A stretch of DNA of 64,000 nt from Lolium rigidum (taxonomy: Eukaryota > Streptophyta > Magnoliopsida > Poales > Poaceae). The DNA is taken from NCBI RefSeq assembly GCF_022539505.1, contig NC_061508.1, forward strand, positions 64,613,754-64,677,753, written 5' to 3'. The translations under genes and the position numbers were made by a program. The notes under the pieces are model-generated. The model was given only the letters and a program-made list of their open reading frames with translations, did not search any database and was not told the DNA's origin. This document shows, in pieces, positions 51,852-62,560 of this stretch (position 1 is the first letter of the stretch; each line of letters opens with the position of its first letter).

Positions 51852-54800
51852 GGTTCCTTATCCAAAACATCCGAGGCTGGGGAGCGCCGGGGCGGCGGTC
51901 TCAGCTGAAGGACATCTTCAAGACTGAGCAAGTCGATATCATTGGCTTACAAGAGACTATTAAACAGGATTTCTCGGCACAAGAACTGCGTTGGCTCGAA
52001 CACGGTGGCCAATTCAACTGGAATTGGGTGCCGGCGGCGGGGCACTCGGGTGGGCTCTTGCTAGGCTTCAGGGATGAATTCTTTGAGGTTGGGTTCTGGA
52101 GGAAGGGCTCCTTCTTTCTTAGCGCTGACATACTACAGAGGAATAACAATCTTAAATGGCGCTTCATGCTGGTGTATGGTCCAGCAGACCACTCGCGGAC
52201 ATCTGAGTTTCTGGGAGAGCTCGAGAGGGAGGTTTCCAATTGCCTACTTCCTATTGTGGTAGCAGGGGATTTCAACCTGGTCCGTCGAGCGGAGGATAAG
52301 AGTAATGGGGCGGTCAATTGGCCACGGGTGCGCCGTTTTAATGACGTCCTTGCTAGCTTATCCCTGAGGGAAATCTGTCGGGCAGGGGCTCGCTTCACTT
52401 GGACTAATAACCAGGCCTCTCCGATTAGGTCGGTTCTGGACAGAGTCTTTGTCTCGCCATCCTGGGAGATGGTGTTCCCCCTTTCTTCCCTTGCGGCGGT
52501 CACAAGGATTGGTTCGGACCACTGTCCTCTGATCTTGGACAACGGGGAGAAGGGTCTTAAGCGATCACCACGGTTCTTCTTTCAGACGTGGTGGTTTGGG
52601 GTACTGGGCTTTGGGGAGCTGGTCCGGGGTAGGTTGGCTTCTGCCATATCGGCTGCAGGAACACAGAGGTCGAGTGTTGACCTTTGGCAGCACATCGCTC
52701 GAGGGCTTAGGCAATTCCTCAAAGGGTGGGGAGCGAATCTAGGGAGGGAGCGTCGGGTGTTCCGCGAGGACTTGGTCAAGCGGATCCAGGGGTTAGATGA
52801 GATGGCAGATGCTAACGGTTTGGATGAGGAGGGATGGGCCCTCCGATACAGCTTGGAGGATCAGATCATTGTGTTGGACAGCCTGGAGGAGGAATACTGG
52901 AAACAGAGGAGCAGAGTGCAGTGGACGCTTAAGGGGGACGCGTGCACGGCATATTTCCATGCCTTCGCCAACGGTAGACGCAGGAAATGCATGATTCCCC
53001 GCCTGATCACGGAAGCCGGGGAGATTTCCGTGCAACAGGACTTGGTAGATCACATATACGGGTTCTACCAGGGTCTCATGGGTTCGGTGGGGGAGGAGAA
53101 AGTGTTCTCCTTGGGCCCGGACCTCTGGCCGGTGGAGGAGCAGGTCTCTCAAGGGGAGAACGAAGAACTTGCACTCACTTTTACGCCGGAGGAGCTAGAT
53201 GCTGTGCTCGCCGAGATGAAACCGGACTCGGCGCCTGGCCCTGACGGGCTACCGGTGGTGTTCTTTAAGAAGTTCTGGGAGATTCTTAAAGGCCCCGTTC
53301 TCAACATCCTGAACGATTTTGCTCTAGGGAGAGTAGACATCGCACGCCTCAACTATGGTATCATCTCCTTAATCCCGAAGGTCAGAGGAGCGGACGCGAT
53401 TAGACAGTACATGCCTATTGCGCTCATCAACGTGATCTTTAAATTTATAGCTAAGGCGTATGCGACTAGACTGACCCCGATTGCACATAGGATGATTGAT
53501 AGGAGCCAGACGGCCTTCATTAGAGGCCGTTGCTTACACGAGGGAGTGTTGGCTATCCACGAGATTGCCCATGAGTTACGGGTTAAGAAGCTCAAGGGCA
53601 TTCTGCTTAAGCTGGATTTTGAGAAAGCATATGATCGGGTGAACTGGGAGTTCCTCCGTGAAGTCCTACTGAGGAAGGGTTTCTCAGCAGGGGTTGTGCA
53701 CAGATTGATGCAACTGGTCTCGGGTGGGCAGACGGCGATCAACGTCAACGGTGAGATTGGCCAATATTTCCGCAATGCTCGGGGGGTACGGCAGGGGGAT
53801 CCCCTATCCCCCATTCTTTTCGACTTCATGGTTGATGCCTTGGCGGCCATCCTAACCAGGGCCAAGGAGAGCGGCCACATCCAGGGGGTTGTGCCACACC
53901 TGATTCCAGGGGGAGTCACGCATCTCCAATATGCTGATGATACGTTGATCATGATTGAGCCTTCCGACATCGGGATTGCAAACCTCAAGCTCCTTTTGCT
54001 CTGTTTCGAGAACATGTCGGGGCTCAAGATCAACTTCACCAAGAGTGAGGCGCTTGTCACAGGGGTGGACGAAGCGGAGCGGCGTAGGATCGCCGACTTG
54101 CTTAATTGCAACCTCGGGAGCCTTCCCATGTCTTATCTGGGCCTTCCGGTCTCGGATAAAACCCTCTCGGTAGCTGACTGGTATTTCCTGACGGAGAAAG
54201 TGGGCCATAGGGTTGACCCATGGCAGGGACTCTTTCTGGCCTCTGCGGGGAGACTGGAGCTGACCAACTCGTGCCTGTCGAGTCTGCCGATGTTCGCAAT
54301 GGGGATCTATCTTCTCCACGAAGCGACACACGGGGATATGAATAAATCCAGAGCCCGCTTCTTTTGGGAAGGAGCAAGGAATAAGAGGAAGTACCACATG
54401 GTCGATTGGGCGACGGTGTGCAAGCCACGGGAGTTTGGAGGATTGGGAATCCTTAACACAAAACTGATGAATATTGCGCTGATGTTGAAGTGGATTTGGA
54501 AACTTTACCAGGGGGCAGAGGGTCTATGGGCGGACCTGCTCAGAGCCAAATACCTTAGGGGGAACGATCTCTTCTCCCCGCTGGTGCCGACTAAGGGTTC
54601 CCAGTTTTGGAATGCAATACACAAAATCAAATGGTATTTCAAACTGGGCGCGAGACACAGGGTTGCGAACGGGAGACGCACATACTTCTGGCTCGACTGG
54701 TGGACGGGGAAGGGTCCCTTGAGAGTGTTGTTCCCCCGCCTCTTTGAGTGCTGTGACAACCACTTTGCCACAGTTGCGGGAGTGCGGGATGCCAACGGGT

Positions 54801-55507
54801 GGCATATTAGGTTCCGGAGGACCTTTGGGACGGCGGAGGTTGTGGAATGGGAAAACCTTTGCAGGATCTTCGACCTTCATCCTTTCTCGGAGGGCGAGGA
54901 CGAAGTCTCGTGGGCTCTTGAACCATCCGGGGCCTTTTCCACTAGGTCCATCTACGGATGTCTATCGCAGGGGGCGGTTGTGACTCACTTTAGGGAGGTC
55001 TGGAAGACGAGGGTGCCGCCTAGGATTAGGGTTTTCCTATGGCAACTCATCAGAAGCCGCCTTCCATCGGGAGTACAAGTGGCGAAGAGGAATGGCCCAA
55101 CTAATGGGGCATGTGCCTTTTGTGGGGAACAGGAGGATTGTAACCATATCTTTTTCTCATGCTACCTGGCCAAGTTGGCATGGGCAGGAGCTAGGGAGCT
55201 CCTACGGTGTGATTGGAACCCGGCAGGGGCTGGGGAGTTCATCGCTCTTGTCCAAAGTCTTTCGGGGTCCCTTCGTAGGCTAGCCTGGTTCACCTTTGCG
55301 GCCCAATGTTGGGCGCTTTGGAACATTAGGAATAAACTAGCTATGGAAGGAAAGCTTATCAATAACCCTGCTGATGTCTTCTTCCACATGCACTCATATA
55401 TGCAGCGCTGGAGGGTTCTGGTCAGACCGAGGGACCGTGCGACTCTGGACGTGGTGATGGAAGGGGTTAGGAGGCTCCAGGCGACGACGCGCGCACAAGC
55501 TGGATGA
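51848..55507 (+). CDS. LINE ORF2 (endonuclease and reverse transcriptase)
   Basis: 1219 codons, start ATG 51848 within the ATGA overlap with ORF1. The N-terminal AP-type endonuclease has NIRGWG at about 7, LQET at about 35, GDFN at 140-143 and SDH at 223-225. The reverse transcriptase shows PGPDGLPVVFFKKFW, LKLDFEKAYDRVNW, GVRQGDPLSPILF and the catalytic YADD at 695-698. The C-terminal zf-RVT domain starts near 1085 (CAFCGEQEDCNHIFFSC), followed by WALWNIRNKLAMEG. The protein nicks target DNA and primes cDNA from the 3' end of the LINE RNA. All catalytic landmarks are present and the length is normal for the family. Translation probably depends on termination-reinitiation or an equivalent at ATGA; that is inference. 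Confidence 0.95.
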   Translation: MRFLIQNIRGWGAPGRRSQLKDIFKTEQVDIIGLQETIKQDFSAQELRWLEHGGQFNWNWVPAAGHSGGLLLGFRDEFFEVGFWRKGSFFLSADILQRNNNLKWRFMLVYGPADHSRTSEFLGELEREVSNCLLPIVVAGDFNLVRRAEDKSNGAVNWPRVRRFNDVLASLSLREICRAGARFTWTNNQASPIRSVLDRVFVSPSWEMVFPLSSLAAVTRIGSDHCPLILDNGEKGLKRSPRFFFQTWWFGVLGFGELVRGRLASAISAAGTQRSSVDLWQHIARGLRQFLKGWGANLGRERRVFREDLVKRIQGLDEMADANGLDEEGWALRYSLEDQIIVLDSLEEEYWKQRSRVQWTLKGDACTAYFHAFANGRRRKCMIPRLITEAGEISVQQDLVDHIYGFYQGLMGSVGEEKVFSLGPDLWPVEEQVSQGENEELALTFTPEELDAVLAEMKPDSAPGPDGLPVVFFKKFWEILKGPVLNILNDFALGRVDIARLNYGIISLIPKVRGADAIRQYMPIALINVIFKFIAKAYATRLTPIAHRMIDRSQTAFIRGRCLHEGVLAIHEIAHELRVKKLKGILLKLDFEKAYDRVNWEFLREVLLRKGFSAGVVHRLMQLVSGGQTAINVNGEIGQYFRNARGVRQGDPLSPILFDFMVDALAAILTRAKESGHIQGVVPHLIPGGVTHLQYADDTLIMIEPSDIGIANLKLLLLCFENMSGLKINFTKSEALVTGVDEAERRRIADLLNCNLGSLPMSYLGLPVSDKTLSVADWYFLTEKVGHRVDPWQGLFLASAGRLELTNSCLSSLPMFAMGIYLLHEATHGDMNKSRARFFWEGARNKRKYHMVDWATVCKPREFGGLGILNTKLMNIALMLKWIWKLYQGAEGLWADLLRAKYLRGNDLFSPLVPTKGSQFWNAIHKIKWYFKLGARHRVANGRRTYFWLDWWTGKGPLRVLFPRLFECCDNHFATVAGVRDANGWHIRFRRTFGTAEVVEWENLCRIFDLHPFSEGEDEVSWALEPSGAFSTRSIYGCLSQGAVVTHFREVWKTRVPPRIRVFLWQLIRSRLPSGVQVAKRNGPTNGACAFCGEQEDCNHIFFSCYLAKLAWAGARELLRCDWNPAGAGEFIALVQSLSGSLRRLAWFTFAAQCWALWNIRNKLAMEGKLINNPADVFFHMHSYMQRWRVLVRPRDRATLDVVMEGVRRLQATTRAQAG

Positions 55508-55704
55508 AGCCATTTGTTATCTTTGCTGCTGTGTGTGTGTGCTTGCGTCTTGTACTCCTTTTGCTTTGGTACTTGATCGAACATTGTATGATCTTGATGT
55601 GTGGGGCTGGGTGAGGCCAGGATTTGGTTTGTAAGCTATCATACTCTTGTGGTTGCCGTTTGGCTTTATATATAAAGCCGGGCCTATGGCCTTATGTTTT
55701 TAAA

Positions 55705-55720
55705 AAAAATACCAACTGGG
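55705..55720. repeat. LINE target-site duplication, right
   Basis: AAAAATACCAACTGGG directly after the A run; exact match to 48290-48305. Confidence 0.85.
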
Positions 55721-57039
55721 TACATCTCACAATCGCATTCAGGAATGTAATAGCATGCCACAAGAGAAGTTGCGCCTGGTGATAAATACCAACAGGGACA
55801 ACAATCTATAGTTGTAGTCAAGAGCAAAGAAGTTTTACCTGCCAGGAGCACACATGCCACAAGCTTTACTTGCGCCTGGGGCAAGGCGAACTGCTGCTTC
55901 GCTGGAGATCCTTCCTCTAGGACTCAGACATGACATTTTAGTTAAGATGTGTAGGTTTCTATATTATCTTTATGTCTGGTAATGATGCAGAACATAACAC
56001 CGAACCTACCTTCTAGGGAACCGAGGAGCTCAGTAGAGGGGATGTAGCTGAGCCTGCAAGTCACCAACAATGCCAGCTCGGGGACGTGGCTGGCGGCAGG
56101 AGCAACAACAACTCTGGGATGTGTTTAGAGGCGTCGTCTGAGACAACTGGCAGTCTACGACCATGCTGTCACCACGGTGGGCTACAGGGCCACATCATTG
56201 ACCTGCAACTTTCCTCACGCAACGGAGCCAACGATCCAACACCTACTGCAAATCTCCCTTGCCCTTGTCATGATGAGCATGTTATCCTCCACATAGCACC
56301 TCCTTCCAGCCATCCACACTATATACATATAAGCCTGCCGAGAGACACAAATATTCTAATCAGGATTTAACATGCACCGTCTAGAATATCATCATTGGGG
56401 TTGAATCACTGTATCTCTAATGGTGATTTGAAATAAGTTCGAAATTATAGACAGAGAGATATATCCGTGCTTTACCCGTTGAGTCATGTTTGGATACAAA
56501 AAAAATCCATCTAAAAAGTACAAGTACTAATTATTTCTGGCTGGCCTATTCCCATTTTGTGCCCCGCCCTTTTCCCTTTCAAATGAAAAAACTACTAATG
56601 CAAAAAAAATGAAATGAATAAACACATCCATGTAAAAAACCCATGTGCAAATGGAAAGATGACAGGTGGACAAAATGGCAGGAAAGGAAAAACTGCATCG
56701 GCAAAGTATATTTACTTCAATGATAAAACTGATTGATAGCTTTCAGAACCCCAAGAGAAAATAGTGAAGAATTCAGTTGAAGATGCCAGCATTGGTCCTT
56801 GAACTCAGTGGTACCTACCCCCGTCTACAGCATAACTTGAAAAAATAAACAAATAAAGCATGCCTGGTCAGTTGGGTCAGGCAGCTATGGCTCCGTGTAC
56901 TGTTGTACAGTTCAAACTCCACGAGGGGGGGTGCCACGGCAGCTCGCTGCTTCGTGTACCGCTGCACATACGCGAGATCAAAGAATATCAGCTCGACGTC
57001 CGTCCATGACCTCCACGACAAAATTTTAACAAGTCGAAA
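55721..57039. other. Intergenic stretch, no supportable gene
   Basis: A plus-strand frame at 56086-56370 and a minus-strand frame at 56815-57069 (QRYTKQRAAVAPPLVEFELY) are open but unrecognised. 56485-56550 and 56885-56950 resemble 59215-59330, so this sequence belongs to a locally duplicated block. Confidence 0.35.
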
Positions 57040-57700
57040 GAGAAAACATTGTAGTGCAGGAAGCATCACACTGGACTGCTGACACTTGACAAAACTAACA
57101 TAGTTATGCTCTAATTAAGCGGTCATACAAACATTCATATGCCTATTATACTATTCCTGTAACTATAAGTACAGATTACAACAGAAACAGTACTATAGCA
57201 TTCTTAACATCAACATAGTTAAAATGAGTCCAAACTAAACATTTCTGACCTGGTTGGCGTCTGAGACTTCATGAGCTTGTAATCTTTAAGGAAAAGCAAT
57301 GCAAGGGTAAATCTGTTCTACTGGGCAATAACCAAGATAACTACAAATATTGCCATTCAAAATAATATGACCTTTGCTGGCCCATGCTTAGAACGATTTC
57401 TTATTGTGTCTTATAGCTGAAAAGGTGCAAAGTCTACACGATCTGGAGTATCTCACATATTGATCCACAATAAGCAAAACATAGAAACCTAATCAGCATA
57501 TGGTGTATCTCTTCTTGTGTGCCTAATTATAACTAGAAAATGCAAGAAAAACACAACACATCTAGCTTCCTAAAATAGTATCGATTCTTACAACGGATTA
57601 TCACAGCTACGCAATCACTCAGTAAAGAGCTGCAGCTTTTGTGGAGATCATTACATGACAACAATCATGAAAAAAAATGGGTTTTCAGGTTCGAACGAAG
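57040..57700. repeat. Duplicated unit, first copy
   Basis: About 660 bp similar to 61868-62460 in the same orientation. Shared runs include TTGACAAAACTAACATAGTTAT, cited in part, AATTAAGCGGTCATACAAACAT and GAGCTTGTAATCTT. No coding frame. Confidence 0.8.
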
Positions 57701-59697
57701 GAACACATTCGGACTTAAGATAAACATACCTCACATGAAAAAATATACCCAATTCCAGCACAAAATAGACTACATAGTACGATAATATAAGCACTTAATT
57801 TTGATGAAAATGTGCGAGGATTTCATTGTATCTATAGTGTAGTAACCCAAAATAGGAACAAATTAACATAGGCAGAAGAGGAAAAGGCCTTTACAATATA
57901 GCTAGCCATCACCATAAGCTCAAATTACCTATAATCTCAAAATATCCATAAGCTCGAATTACATGCTAAAATAAGAAACCTAACTAAACTGGTTGGTGAC
58001 TTGAGAAGCAAAAAAGAAAATAACACATGATTCAAAGGAAAATAGTTTATTGTTAGGAAAAGCATAATTGCGCCAAATGTCATCATCAAACTGAAAATCA
58101 AACAAGGGTAATATCAGGAAGCAGCCATACATGCAGGAAATGAACAATAAATTTGCTGCTACTGTTGCAATATGAAGCCCCTTAGTGTTTTGGACATAGT
58201 CCAAAGGCTTTTTTTAGTCACCAAGTAGAGGTGACACTGCGAGATGCATTCTTACTTTCCATCAACGAAAATGTAATAACATTTAATCACCATAAGCTGC
58301 CTAGCCAGGGTCTCACACTTCTAATAAGTAGTGACCAGGAAGTAGTCAAGTAAAAGCTTTGTGCTGGCAACACATAACAGATTGGAAATGAAACTAACCA
58401 CATTACTCCTCAAAAAAAGTGGAAGCTTGGGAGCATGGTATCTACCTATAATAGTCCATCACTAACATGAAAGGAAGCATACCCGAACAAAACAAAAAAA
58501 AAGCTTGAAATGAAATACATTTCTAGATAGGATGACCAAGTAAAAGTGTAAACTTAATCTACTTTCCATTATATATGGATAACAATTGGTGCTTGCATAG
58601 GAAATAAAGACCATCCTGAGCCAACGGGAAAGTATTGCCTCACACAACAGAAAATTAAAGATTTAGGCATTTGATTCAATCTCTTTGAGCATACAAAATT
58701 AAGCGTAACAAATAATTAATGATGCCAAAGCAACAAGATAGTGTATCAATATTACCAGACATGCATCAATTAAAAGAATTTTCACAAACAAATGGATAAA
58801 CATATTCCTGTAGTGTATCTCCTCATAGCCAATCAACTTCTCATCATAGGAAATGAACTATTTATTTAGTGGACATCAAATATCAAATACGTATGCTGCA
58901 ACCAGAATACACTTCAATCCTAGTAGAAAATCAAACACATTTACATCACAACAGGGTACTAACAACCTAAATTCCAAAAAGGATAAATCAACATAACCAA
59001 AGGCTAACACGAGAGAACATATTGTATGAAATAACTCAACTACTGCATCACTGCACTCATGGCATAGGAGCCGTTGGATTGTGAATAGAGGGACAACATC
59101 CATCTACGATGTGGGTTTCTGGTAAATTTGCAAACGTGCCCTTGAAGTGGGCAAGGATTGTGGAAAGCAGCGAACAGATCACACCAAAGCCCAAACTCAA
59201 TCATTTGTCTCGCTCGCCTATTGTTTGGGTACAAATATCCATCTAAAAAACACAAGGATTAATTGTTTCCGGGTCAAACAGTGTCCTAATGTATAGTTCA
59301 AGCTCCATATAGGCACAGCACCTACTGCTCGACACACAAACAAGATAACTTTAGAGCTACCGCCATGTGCTGGAACAAGGAATATTTAGCAAACGTGGCG
59401 ATTATCAATGTTCCTAGCATCATATACTAGTTACTAACATGCAGTTGCTGGAAGGTGTTCAAGTAACACTTGGTAAGCATGTAGATTGTTGTTTAGATCA
59501 CAGTAAATAGATGGAAAAGAGATTTTACAAGCAACCGGTGCTACTTCTTTATATTTGTAGAGAACCAAGATGGACTTACAAAGGATCAGAATATTTTGTG
59601 GGCAATGGTGATACTATCAACTTTGTCATTTTGTTAATCCAAGATCGTATATCCTGCAATGAAATAGTGCAAGTTTTTACTAGGACAACAAAGATAG
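57701..59697. other. AT-rich intergenic stretch, nothing assigned
   Basis: Long AT-rich DNA with no recognisable exon. It could be intron or intergenic DNA of the degraded ankyrin-like locus. Short minus-strand frames (58876-59255) have no recognised similarity. Confidence 0.3.
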
Positions 59698-59699
59698 TA

Positions 59700-59819
59700 C
59701 TCCCTCCGTCCCATACAAGAGGTCTCAACTTTGTTTAAATTTGGATGTATATATACACTAGATCGCGTCAGATACATCCACATTTGGACAAAGTTGAGAC
59801 ATCTTTTGCGAGGAGGGAA
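59700..59819. mobile_element. Stowaway MITE (Tc1/mariner)
   Basis: 120 bp flanked by TA (59698-59699, 59820-59821). It starts CTCCCTCCGTCCCATAC and ends GCGAGGAGGGAA; the arms GTCTCAACTTTG and CAAAGTTGAGAC are complementary. Classic Stowaway structure, able to fold into a hairpin. Confidence 0.9.
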
Positions 59820-59821
59820 TA

Positions 59822-61115
59822 GTATAAATATATAATCAAATAGAGATACTCCTGTCAAGGCAGGATAGTTTATTTTTAATAATGACAATATGAAGAAATG
59901 CATATGCAATGTCTATTTCACTGCGCCAACAAGGTCCACGGCTTGATCTATTGATTCTCCTAAGAGTTCAAACCAAATTGAAGCATTTAACAGATTGAAG
60001 CTACAATGGTAGAAAGATAAGAGAAAATTCAGTGTTCATAAGCATCAGCTTCTTTCAACTTGGAAAAAATACTACTGTTTTGACAACAACCATCATATAA
60101 ACTGTTCGGATGATGTTGTTTTTTCTAGTTGGTATACACGTATAGTGTTGATTTATGCACAACATTATTCCCAACTCAGATCTTCGATATAGTTTGAAAA
60201 ATGGAAAATAATACGTGAAAGCAAGTTATTTTGAACTATGTATGGTGTTATAGATGCTTAGATATTTCATAACAGAAATTGAACTATGTCAATGAAAACA
60301 GAACCATGGCTTAACAAAATGAATGTTGCTACTTGGTTTCAGCAGATCATCTGGTCTTGTCAGACTTCCAACTATCATGCATGCCGAACAGATAAAATGC
60401 ATGTGCGGTAATCAGGTTCGCAACAACTAACTCTCGGAAGCTAGCTTTAAATGTTGCGATGGAGCCCACCTTGAGTCTGGCTCTACAGTCCAATGCCACC
60501 TTCTTGTCCAGCTTGTGTATCTCATCTTGTAACCGCAGTCAGGCAGCCGACACTAGCATCTGCACCATAACTCATTTTTCTCAGCTGTAATACAAATAGA
60601 ATGATAGAGATAGGACATGAAAAGAAGAGTGCTGCTACTATTCAGGAATTTGCATAAACCATAAAATTTCACATGCTAACAATAACATGTAACTGACATA
60701 AGAGTACAAGACACAAAAATATCAGAGTCCAGGTAATGATTTGATTTATAGCAAATAATCACCAACTAGACATTGCATATAACTCATAGTCGAGGTAATA
60801 AATATAAATGCCATAATATATAATCTTTGAAACAAAAAATGATATCCAATATGTTACAATTGCATATTGGATGATGGATAGAAGGCCACAAACCATCAAA
60901 GGAACTAATACGAACATGTTGATGGACATTTACAGTGTAAAAGATCGTATTGTGATTTGATTTATATAATATACTGTAACGAGCAACCTACAGGAGAAGC
61001 AAAACAAACTAGAGGCCCAAGCAGGATTTAATAACATGGTAAAATAAATTCCCAAGGGCATAATATAGGTAATTAACGAAAGAAAAAACTAGAACACACG
61101 ATCCATTCCTTGTAC
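59822..61115. other. AT-rich stretch flanking the ankyrin-like exon
   Basis: Mostly non-coding. On the minus strand a second exon-like block at about 60430-60565 follows a possible acceptor (TGGTGCAG) and reads GADASVGCLTAVTR before a stop. This could be a decayed ankyrin exon but is too short to support. Confidence 0.3.
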
Positions 61116-61251
61116 CTTTCATAGAAGCTAGATGAAGAACAATGTCACCCTCCCCACTTTCGTGATGGAGATCAGCACCGTGGTCAAGAAGAAACATGAC
61201 GGGTGGCAGGTTGCCGCCGGACAGGGATGTGCTCAAGGGGCATCTTCTTGC
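61116..61251 (-). pseudogene. Isolated ankyrin-repeat exon
   Basis: A 136-bp minus-strand block between a good acceptor (GTGTGCTAG, ending at 61252) and donor (ATGAAAG|GTACA, from 61115). It encodes RRCPLSTSLSGGNLPPVMFL, then LDHGADLHHESGEGDIVLHLASMK. The pattern PLxxSxxxGNLPxVxFLLDHGAD...GxxxLHLAxxKG is that of one and a half ankyrin repeats. No convincing partner exons were found in the surrounding 8 kb, which is cluttered by duplications and a LINE piece. It is either a remnant or one exon of a long gene extending beyond the window. Confidence 0.55.
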
Positions 61252-61383
61252 CTAGCACACAGACAAACCTATACAAAATTTCTCAGAAATCAGTCACTTC
61301 AATATAATTTTAATAACTACATAGACATGAGGAAATAAGCAACTTCAAAATTTTAACAAGTTCAATATTAATAACTACATAGA

Positions 61384-61868
61384 CGGCCGCGCCTGCAACG
61401 CCAGGGGCTCCAGCACCACCCTCGATGTCTCCTTTGCGATCAGGAGATGGAGACCATGCAACACCGTACCTCCTGACAGGCTGTTGCTTCTCTCAGCAGG
61501 TTTGGTTTGAGGTCCTTGCCTGGATGCGACGACTCGCTCCTGACTTGGTGGCACGGAGCACGGCGGAGCTCCCAAACCCCCAGCCACAAGGGCCTGGCCT
61601 CTATCACCCTGCTAATCGCAACGATTGCGTGTTCAATGGAGCTCAACCCTCCATCAGCACTGTCGTCAACAACATCAAGGAGGAGGCTGCCCTATGGGCA
61701 AGGGCAGGAGCGGCATGATCTTACCTCAGACCTGGGATGTACAGTAGTTTTCCCCTGTTTTTCTTTTCCACATGTGTTGTATCGCCTTTTAGGGGGCATG
61801 TAACCGTAAACCTTCTATCTTTTCAATGAAATGAAACGCAAAGGATTTTTGCGTTTTCTCGGAAAAAA
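61384..61868 (+). mobile_element. 5'-truncated LINE, 3' end with poly-A
   Basis: Carries the last part of ORF2 in shifted frames (HATPYLLTGCCFSQQVWFEV, then NDCVFNGAQPSISTVVNNIK, EEAALWARAGAA and a stop at 61716-61718). A 3' UTR follows (TTTTCAATGAAATGAAACGC) and an AAAAAAAA tract at 61862-61869. It lies inside the second copy of the unit duplicated at 57040-57700, so it inserted after that duplication. Confidence 0.75.
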
Positions 61869-62560
61869 AAGCAAACATTGCAATGCAGGGACATCACACT
61901 GGACTGCGGCACTTGACAAAACTAACATAGTTATACTATAATTAAGCGGTCATACAAACATTTATATGCCTATCACACTATTACTATAGCTGTAATTACA
62001 GACTATATCGGAAACATTACTATAGCATTCTTAATATCAACATAGTTAAAATGAGCCCAAACTAAACATTTCTAGCCTGGTTGGCGGCTCAGACTTCATG
62101 AGCTTGTAATCTTAAAGGATAAGCAATCCAAGGGTAAATATGTTCTACTAGGTAATAACCAAGATAAATAATAGTATTCCTATTTAAAATAATAAGACCT
62201 TTTTTGGCCATTGCTTAGAATGATTTCTTACTGTGTTTTTTAGCTGCAAAAGTGCAAAGCCTAAATGATCTGGAGTATCTCACAGATTGATCCACAACAA
62301 GCAAAACATAAGAAGCTAATCACCATCTGGTGCATCTCTGCTTGTGTGCCTAATTATAACTGAAAAATGCAAGCAAAACACGCTATAACTCAGTACACAT
62401 CTGCAGCTTCTATGGAGATCATTATACGACAACAATCAGGTAAGAAAATGGATTTTCAGGTTCGAACTAAGGACCAATTTTGGACTTTGGATAAAGATAC
62501 CACAGAAAAACCCAAATTCGAACACAAAATATACCACATTTGGGTTTTCGGAATGTAACA
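61868..62560. repeat. Duplicated unit, second copy
   Basis: Similar to 57040-57790. The LINE at 61384-61868 separates it from matching upstream sequence (TTTTAACAAG at 61345-61360, compared with about 57020-57035). It ends near 62560 in a region matching 57700-57770 (TTTTCAGGTTCGAAC.AAGGA). Confidence 0.8.

Larger units (their letters stand above)
48306..55704 (+). mobile_element. Full-length L1-like LINE with both ORFs open
   Basis: About 7.4 kb between perfect 16-bp target duplications (48290-48305, 55705-55720). It has a short 5' UTR (138 bp), ORF1 (48444-51851), ORF2 (51848-55507, overlapping by ATGA), and a 3' UTR ending TATATATAAAGCCGGGCC, GGCCTTATGTTTTT and a short A run. No stop or frameshift was found in either ORF. 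Most plant genomic LINEs are 5'-truncated, so a complete copy with its duplication preserved is likely a young insertion. It sits in AT-rich DNA and stands out by GC content. Confidence 0.93.
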
